Assembly: GCA_902782395.1 (NCBI GenBank) | Contig: CACZNF010000004.1 | Location: 1 to 22,103 of the forward strand | DNA from: an uncultured Erysipelotrichaceae bacterium | GTDB taxonomy: Bacteria; Bacillota_I; Bacilli_A; RFN20; CAG-826 | Direction: 5' to 3' | Length of the DNA stretch: 22,103 nt | Part shown: in pieces, positions 15,605 through 22,103 of the stretch | Position numbering within the stretch: position 1 is the stretch's first letter | How the letters are laid out: every line of letters starts with the position of its first letter | Translations under genes and position numbers: made by a program | Notes under the pieces: generated by a model | The model's input: only the letters and a program-made list of their open reading frames with translations | What the model was told of the DNA's origin: nothing | The model's database searches: none

Positions 15605-17629
15605 ATGGAAAATAAAGAAATCGTATTATCCGTTAAGGACTTACGCGTTAACTTCTCCTCCGATAATGGTTACGTCCAAGCAGTTAGAGGTGTTTCCTTC
15701 GACTTATATAAGGGCGAAACATTATGTATCGTTGGTGAATCTGGTTCTGGTAAATCAGTTACTAGTAAAACCATCATGGGTATCTTAGCCGCGAATGGCC
15801 GTGTCGCCAGTGGCTCTATCATGTATGAAGGTGAAGACTTAACCAAGGTTTCTGAAGATGAATTCCATCGTATCAGAGGCCATAAGATTGGTATGATCTT
15901 CCAAGACCCATTATCATCATTAAACCCAATCATGCGTATCGGTAAACAAATCACCGAAGCGATGTTATTAAACGGCAACCGCTTAAAGAAGATGAGAGAT
16001 GATCTCGTTGCTAAAGAGTTTGTCGCTTATAAGAATGCGATTACCGAATACAATAGGGAATTAAATAAAGGCAAAGAAGCTGTTAAGTTCTTAAAGAGTG
16101 AAAAGAAAAAAGAACTCGAAAGAGCGAAAAACATCATTAAGAACGAAACAGAAGGCCAATTATATGCTCTTAGATTAGACTACGGTCTAGAAAGAGTGAA
16201 TATTAAGCACAAATACAAAGCTTTATTTAAAGAGAATAAAGATAATCCATCCAAATTAGCGGAATTAAAAGAAGAAAAGGCTAAAGCCTATAAAACCGCT
16301 CGAGAAACATTCAGCGCTAAAAAGGCTGAGATTCATCAAAACGCTCTCGCTAAGAAGAATGAAAACAAAACTAGTATCGCTAAACTTAAAGCCGACTTTG
16401 ATCAAAAGATTAAAGAAGCTAAAGCTAATAACGTTACTAACAAAGATGAATTAAAGGCTAAATACAAACCACTTATCGCTGACGCTAAGGCAAAATACTT
16501 AGCCAAGAAAAAAGAAGCCAATAAGGAAGTTGCAGAAGCCAAAGTGCGCTTCGCTAAAGAACACGCTGAAGAAGTTGCAAAAGCTCAAGCACCATTCGAC
16601 GCCATCAAAGCGGAAAAAGCTCGCAAGGTGAAAGAAGTGGAAGAACTTGGTCTTGATGAAGAAAATAAGAGACAAAAACTTATCGAAATTAATCAAGAAT
16701 ACGATCCAAAAATCCAAGCAGCTTTTAAACAATACGCTAAAGAGCGTCATGAAGCGGACCGCCGCTATATCTCTAAGACCAAAATCACAAGAGCCGAAGC
16801 AAAAGAAAGAGCTCTTAAGATTATGAAAGAGGTTGGTATTCCTAACCCAGCCGCTAGATTTAGACAATATCCATTTGAATTCTCAGGTGGTATGAGACAA
16901 CGTATCGTTATCGCTATTGCCTTAACAGCGGACCCAGATATCTTAATCTGTGACGAACCAACCACAGCCTTAGACGTTACCATTCAAGCGCAAATTCTTG
17001 AACTTATTAACCGCTTAAAAGCTGAAAGAAATATTTCCGTTATCTTCATTACCCACGACTTAGGTGTCGTCGCCAATATGGCGGACCGCGTTGCGGTTAT
17101 GTATGCTGGTAAAATCGTGGAATATGGTAAAGAAGAAGAAATCTTCTATGATCCAAAACATCCATATACTTGGGCGTTATTATCATCTATTCCAGATGTT
17201 GATAGTAAAGAAAGATTGGATGCCATTCCAGGCACTCCACCAAACCTTATCTATCCTCCAAAGGGTGATGCCTTCGCTTTACGTAGTAAATATGCGATGA
17301 AGATCGACTTTAAGAAAGAGCCACCTTTATTCAAGGTTAGCGATACTCACTATGCCGCTACATGGTTACTTGACCCACGTGCGCCAAAAGTGGAAATGCC
17401 AACCATTGTTAAGACCCGTATTGAAGCTTCCTTAGCCGCTCATAAGGCTAGAACAGCTAAAAAGGGTAAAGCTGAAGCTAAAGAAGATATCTCTAACGCT
17501 AGCAATCCTTTAGAAACAGGGGCAGTGGCCAAGTCCACAAGTGAACTCGAAATGGAACAGCATTCCGAACAAGTCTTAAAAGAGGCTAGAGAACACGCCA
17601 ATAAAACTAAAAAAGGAGGTAAAAAGTAA
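15605..17629 (+). CDS. oppD: Oligopeptide ABC transporter ATP-binding protein OppD with coiled-coil-like insert
   Basis: Predicted cytoplasmic ATPase that powers peptide import with OppF. It has 674 residues, about twice the usual 330-350. Walker A is GESGSGKS at 44-51, Q-loop Gln100, signature FSGG with Ser427, Walker B CDEP with Asp450-Glu451, and H-loop His484, all intact. Between Q-loop and signature the family has about 60 residues; here there are about 327. The extra part (about 125-392) is dominated by Lys, Glu and Ala and reads as long charged helices. The C-terminal oligopeptide domain is present but its cysteine motif is replaced (DAFALRSKYAM from D555). It ends in a 60-residue Lys/Ala/Glu-rich tail. 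AAAGGAG (15589-15595) lies nine bases before ATG 15605. Confidence 0.93.
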   Translation: MENKEIVLSVKDLRVNFSSDNGYVQAVRGVSFDLYKGETLCIVGESGSGKSVTSKTIMGILAANGRVASGSIMYEGEDLTKVSEDEFHRIRGHKIGMIFQDPLSSLNPIMRIGKQITEAMLLNGNRLKKMRDDLVAKEFVAYKNAITEYNRELNKGKEAVKFLKSEKKKELERAKNIIKNETEGQLYALRLDYGLERVNIKHKYKALFKENKDNPSKLAELKEEKAKAYKTARETFSAKKAEIHQNALAKKNENKTSIAKLKADFDQKIKEAKANNVTNKDELKAKYKPLIADAKAKYLAKKKEANKEVAEAKVRFAKEHAEEVAKAQAPFDAIKAEKARKVKEVEELGLDEENKRQKLIEINQEYDPKIQAAFKQYAKERHEADRRYISKTKITRAEAKERALKIMKEVGIPNPAARFRQYPFEFSGGMRQRIVIAIALTADPDILICDEPTTALDVTIQAQILELINRLKAERNISVIFITHDLGVVANMADRVAVMYAGKIVEYGKEEEIFYDPKHPYTWALLSSIPDVDSKERLDAIPGTPPNLIYPPKGDAFALRSKYAMKIDFKKEPPLFKVSDTHYAATWLLDPRAPKVEMPTIVKTRIEASLAAHKARTAKKGKAEAKEDISNASNPLETGAVAKSTSELEMEQHSEQVLKEAREHANKTKKGGKK

Positions 17630-17631
17630 TT

Positions 17632-18861
17632 ATGGCTAAAAGAACAGTTACATACCTTCCTGAATTAGTGGAAAAAGACATCATTCTTTCTGTCAGACAC
17701 TTAAAGCAATTCTTTAAGTTCGGACATGGTAAAGGTGCCTTCGTCACCAAAGCCGTTCACAATGTCAGCTTTGACATTAAGAAAGGCGAATGCTTCGGTG
17801 TCGTTGGTGAATCTGGCTGTGGTAAAACCACAACTGGTAGAACCTTAATCAGATTATATAAGGCTACTTCTGGTTCTGTTTATTTCAAAGGCTATCGTGT
17901 TGTCGCTGGCAACAGATGGAACGAAAAAGAAATTAAATGGAAGAGAATCAAAGCTAAACGTAAGATTAACGAACTCAAAGTGGAAATGAATGAAAAGATT
18001 CGTTCCCTTTCCGATGAACAAGGCAACGCTGAATTCGTCGCTAATGAATCTGCAAAGATCAGAAAAGAATACGAAGCGAAGATTGAACAAATCAAAAAGG
18101 ATATCAACGCTCTTGTTAAATACGAAAAAGAGAAAATCAAACAACACAACTACGATAACTCTCACGTTAACAAGAAGTTAATGTCTAAGATGCAAATGAT
18201 CTTCCAAGATCCTGTTGACTCCTTAGACCCACGTATGACCGTCCAAGACATCATTCAAGAAGGTCTTCACATCCAAGGTCAATACAACAAGTATGAAAAC
18301 CAACAAAAAGTTAAGGATGCCTTAGTTAAGGTTGGTTTATTACCTGAATACGCTTCGCGTTTCCCACATGAATTCTCTGGTGGTCAAAGACAACGTATTG
18401 GTATCGCTAGAGCGTTAATTATGAATCCAGACTTCTTAATCTGTGACGAACCAATTTCCGCGCTTGACGTGTCCATTAGAGCCCAAATCATTAACTTATT
18501 AAATAATTTAAAAGAAGAAATGGGCTTAACCATGATGTTCATCGCTCACGACTTATCAGTCGTTAAGTACTTCTGCGATAGAATCGCGGTTATGTACTTC
18601 GGTAACATCGTTGAATTAGCGAGTAGTGATGAATTATTCGCTCATCCATTACACCCATATACCAAAGCGTTACTCTCCGCCATTCCAAAGCCAGACCCAT
18701 TAAGTGAAAAGGAAAGAAAGAGATTCGTTTATAATCCTGCTAATGAGCACGATTATTCTAAAGAAGCTCCATCTCTTCAAGAGATTGTTCCAGGACACTT
18801 CGTCATGGCGAACACTGAGGAACTCGAAAAATATCGCAAGATATATAACGAAAAGAAATAA
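17632..18861 (+). CDS. oppF: Oligopeptide ABC transporter ATP-binding protein OppF with helical insert
   Basis: Predicted second ATPase of the importer, 409 residues against about 310-330 usually. Walker A is GESGCGKT at 59-66 (Lys65), Q-loop Gln192, signature FSGGQ with Ser249, Walker B CDEP with Asp272-Glu273, and H-loop His306. Walker A to Q-loop is 127 residues here against 50 in the neighbouring OppD. The excess (about 95-175) is rich in Lys and Glu and looks like a charged helical hairpin. The C-terminus (NEHDYSKEAPSLQEIVPGHFV) is typical of OppF in Firmicutes, which lacks the cysteine motif. AAGGAGG (17613-17619) precedes ATG 17632, two bases after the oppD stop. It is the last gene of the unit. 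Confidence 0.94.
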   Translation: MAKRTVTYLPELVEKDIILSVRHLKQFFKFGHGKGAFVTKAVHNVSFDIKKGECFGVVGESGCGKTTTGRTLIRLYKATSGSVYFKGYRVVAGNRWNEKEIKWKRIKAKRKINELKVEMNEKIRSLSDEQGNAEFVANESAKIRKEYEAKIEQIKKDINALVKYEKEKIKQHNYDNSHVNKKLMSKMQMIFQDPVDSLDPRMTVQDIIQEGLHIQGQYNKYENQQKVKDALVKVGLLPEYASRFPHEFSGGQRQRIGIARALIMNPDFLICDEPISALDVSIRAQIINLLNNLKEEMGLTMMFIAHDLSVVKYFCDRIAVMYFGNIVELASSDELFAHPLHPYTKALLSAIPKPDPLSEKERKRFVYNPANEHDYSKEAPSLQEIVPGHFVMANTEELEKYRKIYNEKK

Positions 18862-18890
18862 GACCGAGCATCTTCGGTCTTTTCTTTTTT
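18860..18890 (+). terminator. Intrinsic terminator after oppF
   Basis: AAGACCGA (18860-18867) pairs with TCGGTCTT (18874-18881) around a six-base loop, followed by TTCTTTTTT. The stem begins inside the stop codon of oppF. This is a strong rho-independent terminator that ends the oppBCDF unit. Confidence 0.9.
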
Positions 18891-18896
18891 CATTTG

Positions 18897-18905
18897 TGTT
18901 AATAT
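18897..18905 (+). promoter_or_regulatory. Extended -10 of the D-lactate dehydrogenase gene
   Basis: TGT followed by TAATAT (18900-18905). The predicted +1 seven bases on is 18912, exactly the A of the start ATG, so the mRNA would be leaderless. No clear -35 is visible because the expected position falls in the preceding terminator. Confidence 0.5.
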
Positions 18906-18911
18906 TAAAAT

Positions 18912-19892
18912 ATGAAAAGAATTGCAGTATTTGACACAAAGAAATATGACAAAGAAGCCTTTAATAGATATAGCGATAAGTATGAGTTTACTTATTTTAA
19001 AGATTTATTAAATGAACACACTGTGAAATTAGCTAATGGCTTTGATGCAGTAGTGTGCTTTGTTAATGATGAATTAAACGAAAATGTTTTAACTAAATTA
19101 AATGAAGATAACATCCATGGTGTTTTCCTTAGATGCGCGGGTTATAACAATGTAGATTTAAAAGCCGCTTATAACAATAAGATTCATATTGCTAGAGTAC
19201 CAGCTTATTCACCATACGCTATCGCGGAACACGCTTTTGCGCTTATTCTTTCGCTTAACCGTCATATTCATAAAGCATACATTAGAAGCCGTGACTTTAA
19301 CTTTAACTTAGAATCCTTAACTGGATTTGATTTACACGATAAAACAGTGGGTGTCGTTGGCACTGGTAAAATTGGCCGTGTCTTTATGGACATCGCTAAA
19401 GGATTTGGTATGCATGTGATTTGCTATGATCCATTCCCAGTTCCTAATCACTGCCCATTAACACAAGAAAACCATCACATGATTAATCATGATTCTTTAG
19501 AAAAGATGAAAGATGGTGTGATGATTATTAACACCTCCCGTGGTGGACTTATTGATTCCAAAGCCTTACTCGACGGTTTAAAAGAAAAGAAAATTGGCGC
19601 GGTTGGTTTAGACGTTTATGAAGAAGAAGCTAATCTCTTCTATCATGATAATTCCTTTAAGATTATTAACGATGATGTCTTAGCCCTTTTAATCTCTCTT
19701 CCAAACGTCATAATTACATCCCATCAAGCCTATTTAACCAAAGAAGCACTTGATAATATCGCTGCAACCACAGTGAAAAATATGGACGAATATTTCGCTA
19801 ACGAGTTGATTATGAATGAACTCTGTTATCACTGTGAAAAAGTCAAAGATAAAGCGAACTGTTACCGCAATAAGAAAAAACGTTGTTTTTAG
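18912..19892 (+). CDS. ldhA: D-lactate dehydrogenase (NAD-dependent D-2-hydroxyacid dehydrogenase)
   Basis: Predicted cytoplasmic enzyme that reduces pyruvate to D-lactate and reoxidises NADH in fermentation. Its 326 residues are close to the 329 of E. coli LdhA. The Rossmann motif is G150-x-G-x-x-G155 (VVGTGKIG), with NAD-selecting Asp173 at the end of the next strand (CYDPFP). Catalytic residues are Arg210 (NTSRGG), Glu239 (DVYEEE) and His271 (SHQAY). The Arg-Glu and Glu-His spacings of 29 and 32 equal those of the lactobacillar enzyme (R235, E264, H296). RCAGYNNVD and RVPAYSPYAIAEHA are typical of the LdhA branch rather than of 3-phosphoglycerate or VanH-type enzymes, though a related 2-hydroxyacid substrate cannot be excluded. 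It has its own promoter and no Shine-Dalgarno. Confidence 0.9.
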   Translation: MKRIAVFDTKKYDKEAFNRYSDKYEFTYFKDLLNEHTVKLANGFDAVVCFVNDELNENVLTKLNEDNIHGVFLRCAGYNNVDLKAAYNNKIHIARVPAYSPYAIAEHAFALILSLNRHIHKAYIRSRDFNFNLESLTGFDLHDKTVGVVGTGKIGRVFMDIAKGFGMHVICYDPFPVPNHCPLTQENHHMINHDSLEKMKDGVMIINTSRGGLIDSKALLDGLKEKKIGAVGLDVYEEEANLFYHDNSFKIINDDVLALLISLPNVIITSHQAYLTKEALDNIAATTVKNMDEYFANELIMNELCYHCEKVKDKANCYRNKKKRCF

Positions 19893-19904
19893 TTAGCGTT
19901 TTTT
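19875..19904 (+). terminator. Candidate weak terminator at the end of the D-lactate dehydrogenase gene
   Basis: AAAAAACG (19875-19882) can pair with CGTTTTTT (19897-19904) around a 14-base loop that contains the stop codon. The stem is almost all A-T, so it is a weak candidate, and the T run forms the 3' arm. It could act in both directions. Confidence 0.35.
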
Positions 19905-19928
19905 ATATTTCAAGTCGTCTTATTATGT

Positions 19929-19969
19929 GTGAGGGGCAAGCAAACCTTGTTGCTTGCTAATCTACTCAC
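19929..19969 (+). repeat. Two-part inverted repeat upstream of the membrane protein gene
   Basis: GCAAGCAA (19936-19943) pairs perfectly with TTGCTTGC (19950-19957) around ACCTTG, and an outer GTGAG (19929-19933) pairs with CTCAC (19965-19969). The element ends four bases before the TATAAT at 19973, so it lies over the -35 region and upstream of the predicted +1. It has no T run. It may be a binding site, or a 3' structure of the upstream mRNA. Confidence 0.55.
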
Positions 19970-19972
19970 GTA

Positions 19973-19978
19973 TATAAT
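19973..19978 (+). promoter_or_regulatory. -10 box of the membrane protein gene
   Basis: A perfect TATAAT with predicted +1 at about 19985, two bases before ATG 19987, so the transcript is effectively leaderless. No recognisable -35 is present; that position is occupied by the inverted repeat at 19929-19969. Confidence 0.6.
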
Positions 19979-19986
19979 GTTTAAGC

Positions 19987-22103
19987 ATGAAAAAATTATT
20001 CGAAAAGATTAGATCTTTTTTTAAAATCAAAATCGCTAGAAGAATTGCAATTTTCCTAGCTATTTTCACATCTATTGTGATTGTGGAATGCACAGCTTTT
20101 AATTATCGTAGCTATATAAATAGAGGACAAAAATACGATGTTGATCTCGGCGCTTTAGTGGTTAATAACGCTACTAAGAAATCCGATGAATCAGTAGAAG
20201 ATAAATATGTCTACACAATGAATTCTTCTAAGATGCCAACCTTCTTAGTGAATTTCACCGAACCTAAAGAAGTCAATTCATTCTATTTTGATATTAATTT
20301 TGATGATGTCGCTGCTTACCGCTACATGTTTAGTGTAAAAGGCTACTATAACGAAGATGGTCATGCTGGATATGTTAACTCCTCATATGATTTAGAAGTC
20401 ATTCCGGGTGACGAACAAAGTAAGTACTTCGTGACTGATTTCAATCACGCCATTTCGCGTTTAGAAATCCAAATGCTCAATGTCGGTAACTATGGTAGTG
20501 GTAGTAATCAGGATTTCACGTTTAGCATTGGCGCCGTAGGTATTAATTACCGCATTCTTTTCCAATTCTCTTGGACTAGAGTTTTATTCCTTTTAGGAGG
20601 AGTTTCTATTCTTTTCTTCCCAATTTGTTTATTTAGAGATCGAAAAGAAAAAACTGGTAAGCCATGGAAGACAATCATATTAGAATCCTTGATGTTTATC
20701 ATCCCGATTTTAATCATCGTAGCGATTTATGCTTTCTATGGTAACTTTGAGAACGCTTTCGCTAGTAAGAATAGTGGAACACAGATATCTAAAGAACTAG
20801 TGGATGCCTTTATGAAAGGGCATGTCTATTTAGATGAGAAACCTAGTGAAGCTTTAATGGCGCTTACTAACCCATATGATCCAAATATGCGCGGTGGTGT
20901 CTCTTATCTATGGGATCACCTTTACTTTAACGGTAAATATTATTCCTACTACGGCATCACACCAGTTTTCTTATTGTTCTTACCATTTAGATTAATTACT
21001 GGTCAATATCTCTACGACTCGTATGCCATATTGCTATTCTCCATTATTGGTTGTTTCTTTATGACTTTAACGTTTAACCGCATGTTAAAGATACTTTATA
21101 AAGACAAACCTTTACCATTAGCTATCAAATATACTTTATTTGCTTTGTTATTCTTAGGCTGTGGTGTCTTATTTAACTTAGAAAGACCATATTTCTATGA
21201 AGTGAGCACAAGCTCCGCTTATATGTGCATGATGATTATGCTTTATCACCTTGTTTCAGGCGGTATCTTATTTAAAAAAGAAGATAAGAAGTATTTTACT
21301 TACCATTTGGTTTTCGCCTCTCTATGGGGCGCTTTAGCGGTCTTAGCGAGGGCCACAATGGCGTTATACGCTGTTTGCCATCTCATTTATCTTGGTTTCT
21401 ACTTCTTTAAGAACCGTAAAGAGATGAATAAGAAAGAAATCATTCTCTTCTTTGTCTGCTCATTAGTGCCTTATGCTATATTCGGTAGTGTCCAATGCAT
21501 CTATAACTATTTAAGATTTGGTTCATTCTTTGATTTTGGTATTGAATACTCCTTAACTATCGCTGACTTTAAAAACATGCCATTCCATTTTGGTAATGTT
21601 CTTACTTCCTTATATAACTTCTTATTTGGTTTACCAATTCCAACCGCTAATTCGTTCTTTATGTATGGAGCGAATGTCCATTTCGGTGGGGCATATTATT
21701 TCTTTGAAACATCCTCATCAGTGGGTTTATTCATCCGTATGCCAATCTTGTGGTTAATATTTGTCTTACCATTTATTAACAAAGCTACAGGAAAAGAAAG
21801 ATTAGAACATTTATTCTTAAGATGGTTACCTTGTGTTATCATTCCATTTATTCAAGTGGCAATTACATGGCAAAGTGGTTACGCGACAAGATATTTCTCT
21901 GATTTTGCTTGGCCATTAACATTCTTCGCTATTCTTTTAATGGCTAAGCAATACAACCAAACAGAAAATGAAAGAGTGCAAAAAACTATCTTTGGTTTCT
22001 TAGCGGGTAATCTTTTGTTCTCGTCCTTTGTCACTATTTGTGTTATCTTTGTCTACGTACCAATGTTAACTCATCACGCTGGTGCCTTAGACTGGGCTTA
22101 TAC
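19987..22103 (+). CDS. Large polytopic membrane protein, possibly GT-C-like glycosyltransferase (3' end missing)
   Basis: Open frame of 705 codons with no stop before the window edge, so the gene is partial. A Lys/Arg-rich N-terminus precedes helix 1 (about 16-36). A beta-rich, presumably extracytoplasmic domain runs from about 40 to 190. Many hydrophobic helices follow from about 195 onward. A conserved-looking segment near 300-340 (YLWDHLYFNGKYYSYYG, then ITPVFLLFLPFRLITG) resembles one I recall from Firmicutes membrane proteins annotated as glycosyltransferase family 39 or uncharacterised. No catalytic Asp motif could be assigned with confidence, so the enzymatic role is a guess. Base use matches the neighbouring genes. 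The start ATG 19987 lies just after a perfect -10 box and has no Shine-Dalgarno. Confidence 0.75.
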   Translation, partial: MKKLFEKIRSFFKIKIARRIAIFLAIFTSIVIVECTAFNYRSYINRGQKYDVDLGALVVNNATKKSDESVEDKYVYTMNSSKMPTFLVNFTEPKEVNSFYFDINFDDVAAYRYMFSVKGYYNEDGHAGYVNSSYDLEVIPGDEQSKYFVTDFNHAISRLEIQMLNVGNYGSGSNQDFTFSIGAVGINYRILFQFSWTRVLFLLGGVSILFFPICLFRDRKEKTGKPWKTIILESLMFIIPILIIVAIYAFYGNFENAFASKNSGTQISKELVDAFMKGHVYLDEKPSEALMALTNPYDPNMRGGVSYLWDHLYFNGKYYSYYGITPVFLLFLPFRLITGQYLYDSYAILLFSIIGCFFMTLTFNRMLKILYKDKPLPLAIKYTLFALLFLGCGVLFNLERPYFYEVSTSSAYMCMMIMLYHLVSGGILFKKEDKKYFTYHLVFASLWGALAVLARATMALYAVCHLIYLGFYFFKNRKEMNKKEIILFFVCSLVPYAIFGSVQCIYNYLRFGSFFDFGIEYSLTIADFKNMPFHFGNVLTSLYNFLFGLPIPTANSFFMYGANVHFGGAYYFFETSSSVGLFIRMPILWLIFVLPFINKATGKERLEHLFLRWLPCVIIPFIQVAITWQSGYATRYFSDFAWPLTFFAILLMAKQYNQTENERVQKTIFGFLAGNLLFSSFVTICVIFVYVPMLTHHAGALDWAY

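Noticed and set aside
16499..16867. Antisense Phe-rich reading frame opposite the oppD insert
   Set aside because: Phe and Leu are what the reverse strand of Lys/Glu-rich coding DNA gives; there is no independent support.

Overview
The window looks like a chromosomal segment from an AT-rich, low-GC Gram-positive bacterium, probably a gut-type relative of the Mollicutes/Tenericutes or a neighbouring Bacilli lineage that keeps the standard genetic code. The grounds are inference: many long lipoproteins with serine-rich linkers, an oligopeptide importer with enlarged subunits (oversized Opp ATPases are known in mycoplasmas), strong Shine-Dalgarno sites inside the operons, and stop codons that are only TAA (8) or TAG (3). 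No in-frame TGA is seen, and Trp is always TGG. All genes are on the + strand. I found no tRNA, rRNA, CRISPR array, insertion sequence or phage gene, and no gene-free stretch over 300 bases.

Layout: (1) 58-1037 holds two small genes, a GNAT acetyltransferase and a three-helix membrane protein (DUF3899-like). (2) 1088-12236 is one probable transcription unit. It encodes a lactocepin/C5a-peptidase-like S8 surface protease, an OppA-type binding lipoprotein with an N-terminal Ig-like domain, and two lipoproteins I do not recognise, both with Ig-like domains. It ends in a clear intrinsic terminator. (3) 12351-18890 is a second unit, oppB-oppC-oppD-oppF, with its own promoter overlapped by a perfect 19-bp dyad, and it ends in a strong terminator. 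(4) 18912-19892 is an NAD-dependent D-lactate dehydrogenase. (5) 19987-22103 is the start of a large polytopic membrane protein cut by the window end.

How the genes fit together: the protease would cut proteins outside the cell, the OppA-like lipoprotein would capture peptides, OppB/OppC would form the channel and OppD/OppF would power it. The two extra lipoproteins share the transcript and are candidate partners. The importer is unusual. OppC carries about 350 extra residues outside the membrane. OppD carries a charged helical insert of about 265 residues between Q-loop and signature, and OppF one of about 75 residues between Walker A and Q-loop. OppD has also lost the usual C-terminal cysteine cluster.

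Other points of interest: several single genes look leaderless, with the start codon at or within a few bases of the predicted +1, whereas the cluster genes use strong Shine-Dalgarno sites. oppB has no normal start codon in frame downstream of its promoter; a single-base change in or next to an A6 run would restore one. The protease appears to have both a lipobox and a cysteine-preceded C-terminal membrane anchor.
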